From CBDFMR01 sp965249765 (GTDB lineage: Bacteria > Bacteroidota > Bacteroidia > Chitinophagales > Saprospiraceae), in contig CBDFMR010000005.1 of assembly GCA_965249765.1 (NCBI GenBank), positions 2,790,001 through 2,854,000 of the forward strand: a DNA stretch of 64,000 nt, written 5' to 3'. The notes under the pieces were generated by a model, which saw only the letters and a program-made list of their open reading frames with translations, did no database searches and had not been told where the DNA came from. Of the stretch, positions 17,647 through 25,170 are shown in pieces. A program made the translations under genes and the position numbers. Each line of letters opens with the position of its first letter. The stretch's first letter is position 1.

Positions 17647-18759
17647 ATGAAAGCTATAATATATGAACCACATCGCAATGCTAAGCGAATAAAACTGTAC
17701 GTCCCTTATGCTGCCAAAGCTTGGCGTGAGCAGATAAAGAGTCTGAATGGCACCTTTTTTCACTATCATCAAAAACTATGGAGCATAGTAAATACATCTG
17801 AAGGATTGGCCAGAATCAAAGATGTTTTTGGAGGGCAGTATGAGATAAAAAAGATGGAAAAGCCTACAGCTCTACCATTTAAGGAACTCACTCCCAAAGC
17901 CATCGAAGCCCTGAATGCACTACAGCAGAAAATAATTCTTAAAGGCTACAGTAATAATACACTTAGGACCTATAGAGAGGCCTTCATTGCCTATTTAGTC
18001 CATTTCGATAATCATGATTTATCTTCCATCACAAAAGATCAAATAGAACAGTATTTATATAGGTTAAAGTCGAAGTATGCAATATCAGACAGCCGACAAA
18101 ATAGTATTATCAACGCGATTAAATTTTTCTATGAACATGTGCTGGGTCTGCCCCGGACCTATTATGATCTTCAGCGTCCTAAAAAATCTAAAGAACTACC
18201 CAATGTACTAAGTGCAGAGGACATTCTAAAAATAATCAATATCCCCAAAAATATAAAACACAAAGCCATATTGTACACCATATATAGCGCAGGATTGCGG
18301 AAGAGCGAATTATTGAATCTAAGGATTGAAGATATTCACTCTGACGATGGATATATATTCATAAAGGCGTCCAAAGGCAAGAAAGATCGAAAAACAATCT
18401 TATCACATACTCTACTCACACTATTACGTACTTATTATAAGGCGTACAAGCCTGCATATTGGTTATTTGAAGGGCAGGATGGAGAAAAGTACAGTGCAAC
18501 CAGTGTAAATGTCATATTTAGGCGGGCAGTATCAGCAGCCAGGGTAAATGCCTGGGCCACGGTGCACACTTTGAGACATAGTTTTGCTACACATCTGTTA
18601 CAGCAAGGTGTCAACTTAAGATATATACAATCCCTGCTAGGTCATAGCTCTTCAAAGACTACTGAAATTTATACACACATCATCTCGATTAATAACAAAA
18701 CAGTCATGAGTCCGTTGGATAAAATTATAGAAAATGCTAAATTAGACACGCATACATAA
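17647..18759 (+). CDS. Tyrosine recombinase at the head of the cassette array (non-IntI type)
   Basis: The 370-residue recombinase has a Bacteroidota-type N-terminal extension (about 1-75: IKLYVPYAAKAWREQIKS, HQKLWSIV). A SAM-like core-binding domain follows at about 85-180. The catalytic domain carries Arg218 (SAGLRKSEL), Lys243/245 (KGKKDR), His307 and Arg310 (HTLRHSFATHLL), His333 (LLGHSS) and Tyr342 (IYTHI). The Arg-to-His distance is 89 residues, as in XerC/XerD. IntI1 has 131 because of its extra insertion, so this is not canonical IntI. It points towards the cassettes, opposite to most intI genes. Adjacency to attC sites supports a cassette-integrase role. That role is inferred. Confidence 0.85.
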   Translation: MKAIIYEPHRNAKRIKLYVPYAAKAWREQIKSLNGTFFHYHQKLWSIVNTSEGLARIKDVFGGQYEIKKMEKPTALPFKELTPKAIEALNALQQKIILKGYSNNTLRTYREAFIAYLVHFDNHDLSSITKDQIEQYLYRLKSKYAISDSRQNSIINAIKFFYEHVLGLPRTYYDLQRPKKSKELPNVLSAEDILKIINIPKNIKHKAILYTIYSAGLRKSELLNLRIEDIHSDDGYIFIKASKGKKDRKTILSHTLLTLLRTYYKAYKPAYWLFEGQDGEKYSATSVNVIFRRAVSAARVNAWATVHTLRHSFATHLLQQGVNLRYIQSLLGHSSSKTTEIYTHIISINNKTVMSPLDKIIENAKLDTHT

Positions 18760-18768
18760 TAGAAATAG

Positions 18769-18795
18769 CAACAACTCCATTATAGGAGGTTGTTG
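18769..18795 (+). terminator. Hairpin after the recombinase gene
   Basis: AACAACTCC, loop ATTATA, then GGAGGTTGTT form a strong stem 10 bp after the recombinase stop. There is no U-run, so termination is likely but not certain. The position immediately before the first cassette also makes it a candidate half of attI. Confidence 0.5.
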
Positions 18796-18805
18796 ATATT
18801 CGAAT

Positions 18806-19030
18806 GTTGTATGCAATTAAAAAAGACATACAACATTGTATATAAATAATTTATTTAAAAACACCTCGTGCCTCCATCCAAGCATCGTGTGCAGCCATTC
18901 TTTCTAATGTAGTCCATTTATCACTTTTGGCAGTTATCTTATTCCACCAAGTTTCAAATTGTTCGTTCTCTTTTTCGTAATTCGTTTCCATATCTATTAT
19001 TTTTAAATTAACTATTCATATACAAGTACG
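18806..19030 (+). other. Candidate cassette 0 with very long attC, next to the presumed attI
   Basis: GTTGTATG at 18806 and CATACAAC at 18827-18835 pair as R'/R''. TTGTATAT just after them pairs with ATATACAA ending at about 19026, next to the G at 19030 where cassette 1 begins. The 46-codon minus-strand gene lies in the loop. If correct, attI lies in 18760-18806. The 18804-18836 dyad alone could instead be a terminator, so this is tentative. Confidence 0.5.
18851..18991 (-). CDS. 46-residue protein in the loop of cassette 0
   Basis: The minus strand from 18991 encodes Met-Glu-Thr-Asn-Tyr and ends ARGVFK. It is acidic with several Trp (WWNKITAKSDKW, DAWMEARG), a protein-like composition with an A-rich leader before the ATG. 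It resembles no family I know. It lies opposite to the other cassette genes and immediately downstream of the recombinase. Confidence 0.5.
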   Translation of the reverse strand: METNYEKENEQFETWWNKITAKSDKWTTLERMAAHDAWMEARGVFK

Positions 19031-19064
19031 TTACATCTTATTAAAACAAACTAATAATAAAAAT

Positions 19065-19352
19065 ATGTCAAACAAAGAAAAAGAATGTACCCTTAAAGAC
19101 TTAGGATTCTCATTCACATGGTCTGAAGGTTGTCAATCTTGTGGTGATAACGGTTGCCACAATGTTGTTAACTGCAACGTAAGTGGTAAAAATTTTGAGA
19201 TTCACTTAAAAGCAATCCCAGAATCTGGTACTTACGAAGTAACTGTTTTTGACTACGACAATAATAATGAAATACTGCTTGAAAAAACTTTTAATTCAAA
19301 CATCAAAACAGCAATGTTTCTTTGTGACACTTACGGATTTACCTGCGCCTGA
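19065..19352 (+). CDS. Cys-rich 95-residue protein, cassette 1
   Basis: Unknown function. The N-terminal third holds a cluster of cysteines (EGCQSCGDNGCHNVVNCN), suggesting metal binding or a redox role. The remainder looks like a small beta-rich fold ending in Cys-Ala. The start context is A-rich with no Shine-Dalgarno, normal for Bacteroidota. It converges with the 92-residue minus-strand gene with a 22-bp tail overlap. Identical proteins occur in cassettes 3 and 4. Confidence 0.75.
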   Translation: MSNKEKECTLKDLGFSFTWSEGCQSCGDNGCHNVVNCNVSGKNFEIHLKAIPESGTYEVTVFDYDNNNEILLEKTFNSNIKTAMFLCDTYGFTCA

Positions 19353-19609
19353 CCCTTATGATAATCTATTAACTCATAGTGCATGAAATCAGTCAAGTCA
19401 TTATATGATACCAACCTCGTTTTATCTACAATTGCAAATGGAAACTTGGGTGTGCCATATTTATTGGCAAACTCATCACACGTCAACTTTAAATCTGAAT
19501 CGGGTATTTGAACAATTGATATGTAAGGCTTCCTCATGTGATGCCTCGAAATCAGCTCAAAACCCCTTGAACTTTGACAATTTGAATTACAATACAATTT
19601 AATATCCAT
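19331..19609 (-). CDS. Glutaredoxin-like 92-residue protein, cassette 1
   Basis: The layout resembles a thioredoxin/glutaredoxin fold: a first strand MDIKLYCNSNCQSS with Cys at the turn and a helix. A second strand and helix DLKLTCDEFANKYG follow. A cis-Pro-like TPKFPFAIVD then leads into a final helix. The active site would be CNSNC, not CxxC, so the assignment is tentative. It reads against the cassette direction and overlaps the tail of the Cys-rich gene, so the two may regulate each other or act together on thiols. Confidence 0.6.
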   Translation of the reverse strand: MDIKLYCNSNCQSSRGFELISRHHMRKPYISIVQIPDSDLKLTCDEFANKYGTPKFPFAIVDKTRLVSYNDLTDFMHYELIDYHKGQAQVNP

Positions 19610-19632
19610 AGCTTAAAAATTTTATAAAACAA

Positions 19633-19691
19633 GATGTAACAAAAGATATAACAATCAGCTTCCTAAAGTCAGCCGCCGTATATCCTAATCG
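19633..19691 (+). other. attC site 1 (end of cassette 1, 19031-19691)
   Basis: R'' GATGTAAC (19633-19640) is the complement of the cassette's own start GTTACATC (19030-19037). The inner arms GATATA/TATATC pair. The next unit starts after G19691. Confidence 0.85.
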
Positions 19692-19740
19692 TTGTCAACC
19701 ATTAAGGTGAAATACCATTTAATAACCAAACATATAAAAT

Positions 19741-20052
19741 ATGTCAAATTACAGCATTATTAGAGAAGCAATCCAAAACAAGAATTGCATAACTTGTGAT
19801 TATAATGGTCACACAAGAAAAATGACACCCCATGTTCTTGGAACTAAAGGTGGAACAGAGCAAGCCTTATTTTACCAATATGGTGGTACATCTGGCTCAG
19901 GTCTAAGCTCAAACCCTTTCAAAAATTGGAGGTGTATAAAAATTGATAAGATATCAAACTTATCTACAAACTCTGACCCATTCCAAACAGCCAACAACCA
20001 CTCCAATACTCAAACTTGTGTAGATATTATTGATGTTGAAGTTTCTTATTAG
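19741..20052 (+). CDS. Conserved small protein, WYL-like fold suspected, cassette 2
   Basis: The 103-residue protein has a pattern seen in many small bacterial accessory proteins. YSIIREAIQNKNCITCDYNGHTRKM is followed by PHVLGTKGGTEQALFYQYGG and a WRCIKIDKISNL strand. This resembles an SH3-like beta barrel as in WYL domains that bind ligands or nucleic acid. Function unknown. Its tail overlaps the opposite gene by 26 bp, as in cassette 1. Confidence 0.7.
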   Translation: MSNYSIIREAIQNKNCITCDYNGHTRKMTPHVLGTKGGTEQALFYQYGGTSGSGLSSNPFKNWRCIKIDKISNLSTNSDPFQTANNHSNTQTCVDIIDVEVSY

Positions 20053-20227
20053 TATTCAAATAAGAATTTCTGTAATCTCTTAGGCATTGAAGTGTATCTT
20101 CAGAATCTTGGGTGTCTCCCCAAGACATGATGTTTGACATTATACCTGAATTTGCATTGCAACTACTCAATATATCTCCAATCTCTGAAACGATTTCATG
20201 ATGTACTTTACTAAACTTCTCTTTCAT
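20027..20227 (-). CDS. 66-residue protein, cassette 2
   Basis: Helix-rich and unknown (MKEKFSKVHHEIVSEIGDIL... SEDTLQCLRDYRN). It starts at an ATG with an A/T-rich leader close to the attC site and runs convergent with the 103-residue gene. The parallel with the convergent pair in cassette 1 raises the chance that it is real, but the length is modest. Confidence 0.45.
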   Translation of the reverse strand: MKEKFSKVHHEIVSEIGDILSSCNANSGIMSNIMSWGDTQDSEDTLQCLRDYRNSYLNTNKKLQHQ

Positions 20228-20262
20228 AAAATATTATTTGATAAAATTAAAAAAAAAAAAAC

Positions 20263-20323
20263 GGTTGACAACACGAGATATGATGCTCAGATTTCGTTCC
20301 TCATCCGACACATATCAAAACCG
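20263..20323 (+). other. attC site 2 (end of cassette 2, 19692-20323)
   Basis: R'' GGTTGACAAC pairs 10 of 10 with the cassette start GTTGTCAACC (19691-19700). Inner arms GATATG/CATATC. Confidence 0.85.
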
Positions 20324-20357
20324 TTACATCTTATTAAAACAAACTAATAATAAAAAT

Positions 20358-20645
20358 ATGTCAAACAAAGAAAAAGAATGTACCCTTAAAGACTTAGGAT
20401 TCTCATTCACATGGTCTGAAGGTTGTCAATCTTGTGGTGATAACGGTTGCCACAATGTTGTTAACTGCAACGTAAGTGGTAAAAATTTTGAGATTCACTT
20501 AAAAGCAATCCCAGAATCTGGTACTTACGAAGTAACTGTTTTTGACTACGACAATAATAATGAAATACTGCTTGAAAAAACTTTTAATTCAAACATCAAA
20601 ACAGCAATGTTTCTTTGTGACACTTACGGATTTACCTGCGCCTGA
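20358..20645 (+). CDS. Cys-rich 95-residue protein, cassette 3 (second copy)
   Basis: Same protein as at 19065-19352. An in-frame ATG at 20238 would add 40 residues, but it lies in cassette 2 before the attC site, and the cassette-1 copy shows that the real start is at 20358. Cassette 2 separates this copy from the first, so the copies did not arise by simple tandem slippage. Confidence 0.75.
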   Translation: MSNKEKECTLKDLGFSFTWSEGCQSCGDNGCHNVVNCNVSGKNFEIHLKAIPESGTYEVTVFDYDNNNEILLEKTFNSNIKTAMFLCDTYGFTCA

Positions 20646-20902
20646 CCCTTATGATAATCTATTAACTCATAGTGCATGAAATCAGTCAAGTCATTATATG
20701 ATACCAACCTCGTTTTATCTACAATTGCAAATGGAAACTTGGGTGTGCCATATTTATTGGCAAACTCATCACACGTCAACTTTAAATCTGAATCGGGTAT
20801 TTGAACAATTGATATGTAAGGCTTCCTCATGTGATGCCTCGAAATCAGCTCAAAACCCCTTGAACTTTGACAATTTGAATTACAATACAATTTAATATCC
20901 AT
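20624..20902 (-). CDS. Glutaredoxin-like 92-residue protein, cassette 3 (second copy)
   Basis: Identical in sequence to 19331-19609, with the same 22-bp convergent overlap with the Cys-rich gene. Confidence 0.6.
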   Translation of the reverse strand: MDIKLYCNSNCQSSRGFELISRHHMRKPYISIVQIPDSDLKLTCDEFANKYGTPKFPFAIVDKTRLVSYNDLTDFMHYELIDYHKGQAQVNP

Positions 20903-20925
20903 AGCTTAAAAATTTTATAAAACAA

Positions 20926-20984
20926 GATGTAACAAAAGATATAACAATCAGCTTCCTAAAGTCAGCCGCCGTATATCCTAATCG
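20926..20984 (+). other. attC site 3 (end of cassette 3, 20324-20984)
   Basis: Identical to attC site 1. The cassette is exactly 661 bp, as are cassettes 1 and 4. Confidence 0.85.
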
Positions 20985-21018
20985 TTACATCTTATTAAAA
21001 CAAACTAATAATAAAAAT

Positions 21019-21306
21019 ATGTCAAACAAAGAAAAAGAATGTACCCTTAAAGACTTAGGATTCTCATTCACATGGTCTGAAGGTTGTCAATCTTGTGGTG
21101 ATAACGGTTGCCACAATGTTGTTAACTGCAACGTAAGTGGTAAAAATTTTGAGATTCACTTAAAAGCAATCCCAGAATCTGGTACTTACGAAGTAACTGT
21201 TTTTGACTACGACAATAATAATGAAATATTGCTTGAAAAAACTTTTAATTCAAACATCAAAACAGCAATGTTTCTTTGTGACACTTACGGATTTACCTGC
21301 GCCTGA
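21019..21306 (+). CDS. Cys-rich 95-residue protein, cassette 4 (third copy)
   Basis: Same protein as the two previous copies. The DNA differs by one silent change (CTG to TTG in the Ile-Leu-Leu codons), which shows that the copies are real and not an assembly echo. Confidence 0.75.
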   Translation: MSNKEKECTLKDLGFSFTWSEGCQSCGDNGCHNVVNCNVSGKNFEIHLKAIPESGTYEVTVFDYDNNNEILLEKTFNSNIKTAMFLCDTYGFTCA

Positions 21307-21563
21307 CCCTTATGATAATCTATTAACTCATAGTGCATGAAATCAGTCAAGTCATTATATGATACCAACCTCGTTTTATCTACAATTGCAAATGGAAACT
21401 TGGGTGTGCCATATTTATTGGCAAACTCATCACACGTCAACTTTAAATCTGAATCGGGTATTTGAACAATTGATATGTAAGGCTTCCTCATGTGATGCCT
21501 CGAAATCAGCTCAAAACCCCTTGAACTTTGACAATTTGAATTACAATACAATTTAATATCCAT
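21285..21563 (-). CDS. Glutaredoxin-like 92-residue protein, cassette 4 (third copy)
   Basis: Identical protein to the copies in cassettes 1 and 3, directly adjacent to cassette 3. Confidence 0.6.
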   Translation of the reverse strand: MDIKLYCNSNCQSSRGFELISRHHMRKPYISIVQIPDSDLKLTCDEFANKYGTPKFPFAIVDKTRLVSYNDLTDFMHYELIDYHKGQAQVNP

Positions 21564-21586
21564 AGCTTAAAAATTTTATAAAACAA

Positions 21587-21645
21587 GATGTAACAAAAGA
21601 TATAACAATCAGCTTCCTAAAGTCAGCCGCCGTATATCCTAATCG
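21587..21645 (+). other. attC site 4 (end of cassette 4, 20985-21645)
   Basis: Identical to attC site 1. The next unit begins TTCTATGGC after G21645. Confidence 0.85.
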
Positions 21646-21687
21646 TTCTATGGCATTAATAAACATTATAAAATCCTAAAATATCTT

Positions 21688-22929
21688 TTGAAAATAAATA
21701 TAATTTGTAGTAATTGTAAAAAAAATTTGGATAATGTATTTTCTGATTGTCCATTTTGTGGTTATGATTTGGACAATAATGTTCAATGTTTAATTTGCGG
21801 TTCATTTGTTGACCATTTGGAATACATGAAGAATGGAAATTCATGCCCTACATGTCAAGATAATCCAATAAAACACACTCAAGAAAATCGAAAAATTGAA
21901 TTAGAGAGTACATATTCATTTATTAGAATAATTAAACCATTCCATGAATTCATTATTAAAAGAATAAAGGGTAGTTCCAGAGAACCAATAAATGATTGGT
22001 TGATAGGAGCTCTTATTTTTGTTTTTTTAATTCTCATTTCTTCTCCCTTAATTATTATAGTTTACTTTTTACTTATAGTCTCTCAAAACATATTTGTCAT
22101 AGGGTTTATTCTTTTTGTCATCTACAAATTAATTAAAAAGGAATTTCCAGATTACTTAGAATTATTTAAATTAAGGACTGTAGGGCTTGCTTTATTAAAG
22201 TCCAATAATATTAAATATAATTCGCTTACCTCCAAATCCATCTTAATTCTGAGGAGTTACGTTAATGATGATGATCGTGTTTATAAATTGCTAATGAAAT
22301 ATTCAAATAAGTATCTTCAGTATTTGGGACCTGTTTTTACTTTTGGAAAACCAGGAGATTTATTTAGGACAAGTGGTACAACAAAAATTTACATAGATGC
22401 TAAAGACAATTGGTATAAAGTTTTAAAAGATTCAATAAATAGAGCAAAATTAATTTTTTTGTTTCATGGAGATTCTGAAGGTCTCATCTGGGAATTTAAA
22501 CAATGTATCCTTGCTAATATTCCGTCAAAACTTTTCATGATAATACCAAAATACGAGAGCCAGGAAGAGTATTCTAGAATTAACTCAAATTTAAATAATT
22601 CAATAAGTCACTTGATAAACTTTCAGCTCCCAATATCCAATAATGCAAAAAAACATGTTGAAATAATGGGATTTGATAAAAACTGGAAACCATACATCAT
22701 TAAACCTAATTTGCTAATACGTGTGCTTTTTCATATTTCAAAAACAGTAAAATTTGATTCGCAATTATTTATTTTCGCTGGTTTTTTCCAACATATTTAC
22801 AAATGTAATTCATTGAGGTTTCCTCTCTTGATCATGCTTGAGTTAACCTTTAAAGGATTGCAGAACACTTTTGTATTTATTTACTTTTTAAGTTTCATTC
22901 TTGTTATATTATATTCAATATTAAATTAA
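21688..22929 (+). CDS. Zinc-ribbon, transmembrane, TIR-like protein, cassette 5
   Basis: The 413-residue protein opens with four CxxC pairs (Cys7/10, 21/24, 34/37, 53/56). Two hydrophobic segments span about 107-155. A soluble domain at about 180-340 has a strand SILILRSYVNDD, then FTFGKPGDLF, then a helix WYKVLKDSINRAKLIFLFHGDSEGLIWEF. That pattern is shared with TIR-like domains found in membrane-anchored bacterial proteins. The tail at 385-411 is again hydrophobic. The start is TTG (21688), 43 bases into the cassette. A membrane-tethered defence or signalling effector is inferred. No catalytic Glu is assigned with certainty. Confidence 0.6.
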   Translation: MKINIICSNCKKNLDNVFSDCPFCGYDLDNNVQCLICGSFVDHLEYMKNGNSCPTCQDNPIKHTQENRKIELESTYSFIRIIKPFHEFIIKRIKGSSREPINDWLIGALIFVFLILISSPLIIIVYFLLIVSQNIFVIGFILFVIYKLIKKEFPDYLELFKLRTVGLALLKSNNIKYNSLTSKSILILRSYVNDDDRVYKLLMKYSNKYLQYLGPVFTFGKPGDLFRTSGTTKIYIDAKDNWYKVLKDSINRAKLIFLFHGDSEGLIWEFKQCILANIPSKLFMIIPKYESQEEYSRINSNLNNSISHLINFQLPISNNAKKHVEIMGFDKNWKPYIIKPNLLIRVLFHISKTVKFDSQLFIFAGFFQHIYKCNSLRFPLLIMLELTFKGLQNTFVFIYFLSFILVILYSILN

Positions 22930-22934
22930 CTAAA

Positions 22935-23438
22935 ATGACTGATAGTAAATCGGCCAAAGTGCCTGACATTTCTTTATTTAATTCAGAATTCATCAATTAC
23001 GAAAATGAATTAATTGTTAAACAGTATATGAAATTTGTTGACTCCATTGAAAATGTAACTGATAGAAGACTAAAAACCAATGCCTTTTTTTTAAGCTTCA
23101 ATACAATAATAAGTGGATTGATGGGTGTGTCATGGAATGTTGACATCGCGCGTACAAAAATAGTGATTGTGTTGTTTTCTCTTATAGTTATTGCTGCATG
23201 TATTTATTGGATTATTAGTATCAATAACTTTAAAAAATTGAATACTGCTAAGTTTAAAATATTATTAGAGATAGAGAAAAAGTTGCCTATAAATTTATAT
23301 AACTTCGAATGGCAATTATTAAAAGAGGGTAAAGTTTTTAGTGTATATTTTGAATCAACTAAGTTGGAACTTGCTTTCCCAATAATTCTTATAGTATCAT
23401 ATGTTATAAATATTATTCTATGTATAGGGTTGTTATAG
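22935..23438 (+). CDS. Membrane protein of unknown function, cassette 5
   Basis: The 167-residue protein has a soluble start containing NVTDRRLKTNAFFLSFNT, two hydrophobic segments at about 48-90, a charged middle and a third at about 145-165. This architecture recalls small membrane effectors that accompany TIR- or nucleotide-sensing proteins, but I cannot name a family. It begins six bases after the TIR-like gene, so the two form an operon within one cassette. Confidence 0.55.
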   Translation: MTDSKSAKVPDISLFNSEFINYENELIVKQYMKFVDSIENVTDRRLKTNAFFLSFNTIISGLMGVSWNVDIARTKIVIVLFSLIVIAACIYWIISINNFKKLNTAKFKILLEIEKKLPINLYNFEWQLLKEGKVFSVYFESTKLELAFPIILIVSYVINIILCIGLL

Positions 23439-23455
23439 GGACTAGACAAGTAAAC

Positions 23456-23517
23456 GCCATAGAACAATAGATAAAAAGTAATAGTTCCTTCGTCACTACT
23501 ACTCTTATCATTATACG
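23456..23517 (+). other. attC site 5 (end of cassette 5, 21646-23517)
   Basis: R'' GCCATAGAAC (23456-23465) pairs 10 of 10 with GTTCTATGGC at 21645. Inner arms AGATAA/TTATC and AGTAATAG/CTACTACT. The loop contains TTCCTTCGTCA, shared with sites 6 and 13. Confidence 0.85.
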
Positions 23518-23659
23518 TTATGACTCATCAAAAAAACTGTGCCGTCCTGATATAGCTTTACACCTATTGTGCAAAAAACAAGTACAAATGGGTAAGAAGT
23601 AATCTGGATTAAGTAAATTTGACATCGAATAATACAATCAACTAATTAATTTTAATCCT

Positions 23660-24208
23660 ATGATGATATTTCCTCAGAATAAAACTACAAGAAATGTTAT
23701 AATTTTAATTGCAATTATTTCATCATTTTTTCCTTCAAAGACGATTGGTCAATCAGTTTTTAAAAATATACATTTTGGTATCCATGGGGAACATTCAATT
23801 ATTAACAGTAACCAGTACTATATGGGTGAAGTTATAAACTCTAATATAGTCAGTGTTGATATTCTAGTTGGTATAAAAAGCTTTGTCACAGAGTTCGGAG
23901 TTGCTACCACATTGGATAATTCATTAGGTAATTCTTGGAGCGTTGTAAAGCTCGGAATGGGAAAAATATTTAATTCAGGAAGAAAAACTCAGTTTCCAAT
24001 CTTGGGAATTTTTAATACTATCATCTCAGGAGAATCTGAAGATGGAATTGAAGATTTTTCAGGAGGAATAGAAGTTAGAGTCCTTCATTATTTAACAAAC
24101 AATTTAGCCTTATCTAGTGGTGGTTCTACAAGCTATTCTGCTGGGGGTGACATCTATTATAGCATTAGGTTAGGAATTAATTACTCTATCATAAGAGAGG
24201 ACAAATAA
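23660..24208 (+). CDS. Exported beta-rich protein, cassette 6
   Basis: The 182-residue protein has a signal peptide (residues 1-30, ending KTIGQS). The body is Gly/Ser-rich with alternating hydrophobics and ends in IRLGINYSI, compatible with a small outer-membrane barrel. Function unknown. It is followed 56 bp later by a second exported protein in the same cassette. Confidence 0.55.
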   Translation: MMIFPQNKTTRNVIILIAIISSFFPSKTIGQSVFKNIHFGIHGEHSIINSNQYYMGEVINSNIVSVDILVGIKSFVTEFGVATTLDNSLGNSWSVVKLGMGKIFNSGRKTQFPILGIFNTIISGESEDGIEDFSGGIEVRVLHYLTNNLALSSGGSTSYSAGGDIYYSIRLGINYSIIREDK

Positions 24209-24264
24209 AAACCGACTTTGAATTAGTAAATTCAATATCTAAACTTTATTAACAAAAATAAAAC

Positions 24265-24969
24265 ATGAAAAAAATTACTTTATTAATTGCATTCTCTTCA
24301 ATTTGCATTTCCGTGTCCTTCGCACAAACAAAGGAAATTAAATATGCCATAGCTAATAATTCTAACGAATTGTACGTAACTGTATTATTAAAAAAACCTT
24401 ATGATAAAATTAAAGTCGATAAAGCCTGTAAGAATCTTGGTTATTCGATATATGATAGTCAAATAGAATATTACAGCAAATATGGAAGAGAGGCTGCTGC
24501 ATACAAATCTATTAAGATTGCAAAACAAGATGAAGTAATAGCCTATAATAGACATCAAGAATATTTGGCGCAACAACAAAAAATTAAAAAAAGAGAAAGA
24601 CAAGCTGAAATGGTAAAAGCAGTAGTAGCAGGAGCAGTTGTTGTTGGTGCAGCAGTAAATGAAGGTATTAAGAGTTTTGAAACGAGTAGTTCGTCTAATT
24701 ACTCCAGTTCGCCCAACAATTCTTCACAATCAAATAATGACTGCACAATACGAACAAAAAAGACAGAAAAATTTAAGTCAATTGATGGTGTAAAATACCC
24801 TATTTTAGAAGTAGACTGTAGAGGCTTTGGTTCGTGGGATAGAAGAGTTTTTTACAGAACAAAAGGAAGTTTTCTCGATGAAACAGGGTTTTATAGCGAA
24901 GGTTTTTCAATTGGATATTTAGGGAAAACCGAAAAAGAAGCTTTAGAAAAGATTTGCAATTGCAGATAA
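24265..24969 (+). CDS. Exported protein with conserved C-terminal domain, cassette 6
   Basis: The 234-residue protein has a signal peptide (MKKITLLIAFSSICISVSFAQ). A Lys/Tyr-rich middle, a hydrophobic Ala/Val stretch at about 115-130 and a Ser/Asn linker follow. The 75-residue C-terminal domain includes CTIRTKKTEKF, DGVKYPILEVDC, a GSF-DETGFYSEG segment and a terminal CNC. The same domain, with the same four Cys positions, ends the 486-residue protein of cassette 13. Function unknown. Paired cysteines suggest disulfides outside the cell. Confidence 0.6.
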   Translation: MKKITLLIAFSSICISVSFAQTKEIKYAIANNSNELYVTVLLKKPYDKIKVDKACKNLGYSIYDSQIEYYSKYGREAAAYKSIKIAKQDEVIAYNRHQEYLAQQQKIKKRERQAEMVKAVVAGAVVVGAAVNEGIKSFETSSSSNYSSSPNNSSQSNNDCTIRTKKTEKFKSIDGVKYPILEVDCRGFGSWDRRVFYRTKGSFLDETGFYSEGFSIGYLGKTEKEALEKICNCR

Positions 24970-25078
24970 TTCTGACACTAGCTTTGGGGGAATACACCCA
25001 ATTCGTATTAATTCAAGGATAGAATAAAGTAGATCGATTAAGGTAATGGGAAACATTTATACGAAGGGAACATGACGA

Positions 25079-25144
25079 AGTCATAACAATAGATGACCAC
25101 AGCATATCTCTCCTTCGTCGAGAGACGCTGGGTATCATCATCCG
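25079..25144 (+). other. attC site 6 (end of cassette 6, 23518-25144)
   Basis: R'' AGTCATAAC (25079-25087) pairs 9 of 9 with GTTATGACT at 23517. Inner arms GATGA/TCATC. Loop TCCTTCGTCGAGAG. Confidence 0.85.
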
Positions 25145-25170
25145 TTAGGCTCAAGATAAAATGAAAAAAG

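Noticed and set aside
17647..18759. Calling the recombinase IntI
   Set aside because: The Arg218 to His307 distance is too short for the IntI insertion, and it has an extra N-terminal domain. Only its position is IntI-like.
19405..19602. 65-codon + frame opposite the glutaredoxin-like gene
   Set aside because: The minus-strand reading has a recognisable fold pattern and a better start. This frame is its shadow.
20238..20357. 40-residue N-terminal extension of the Cys-rich protein in cassette 3
   Set aside because: It reads through attC 2. The identical gene in cassettes 1 and 4 starts at the later ATG.
19031..21645. Three long direct repeats as a CRISPR or simple tandem repeat
   Set aside because: Units are 661 bp with genes and attC ends and are interrupted by an unrelated cassette. 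They are duplicated cassettes.
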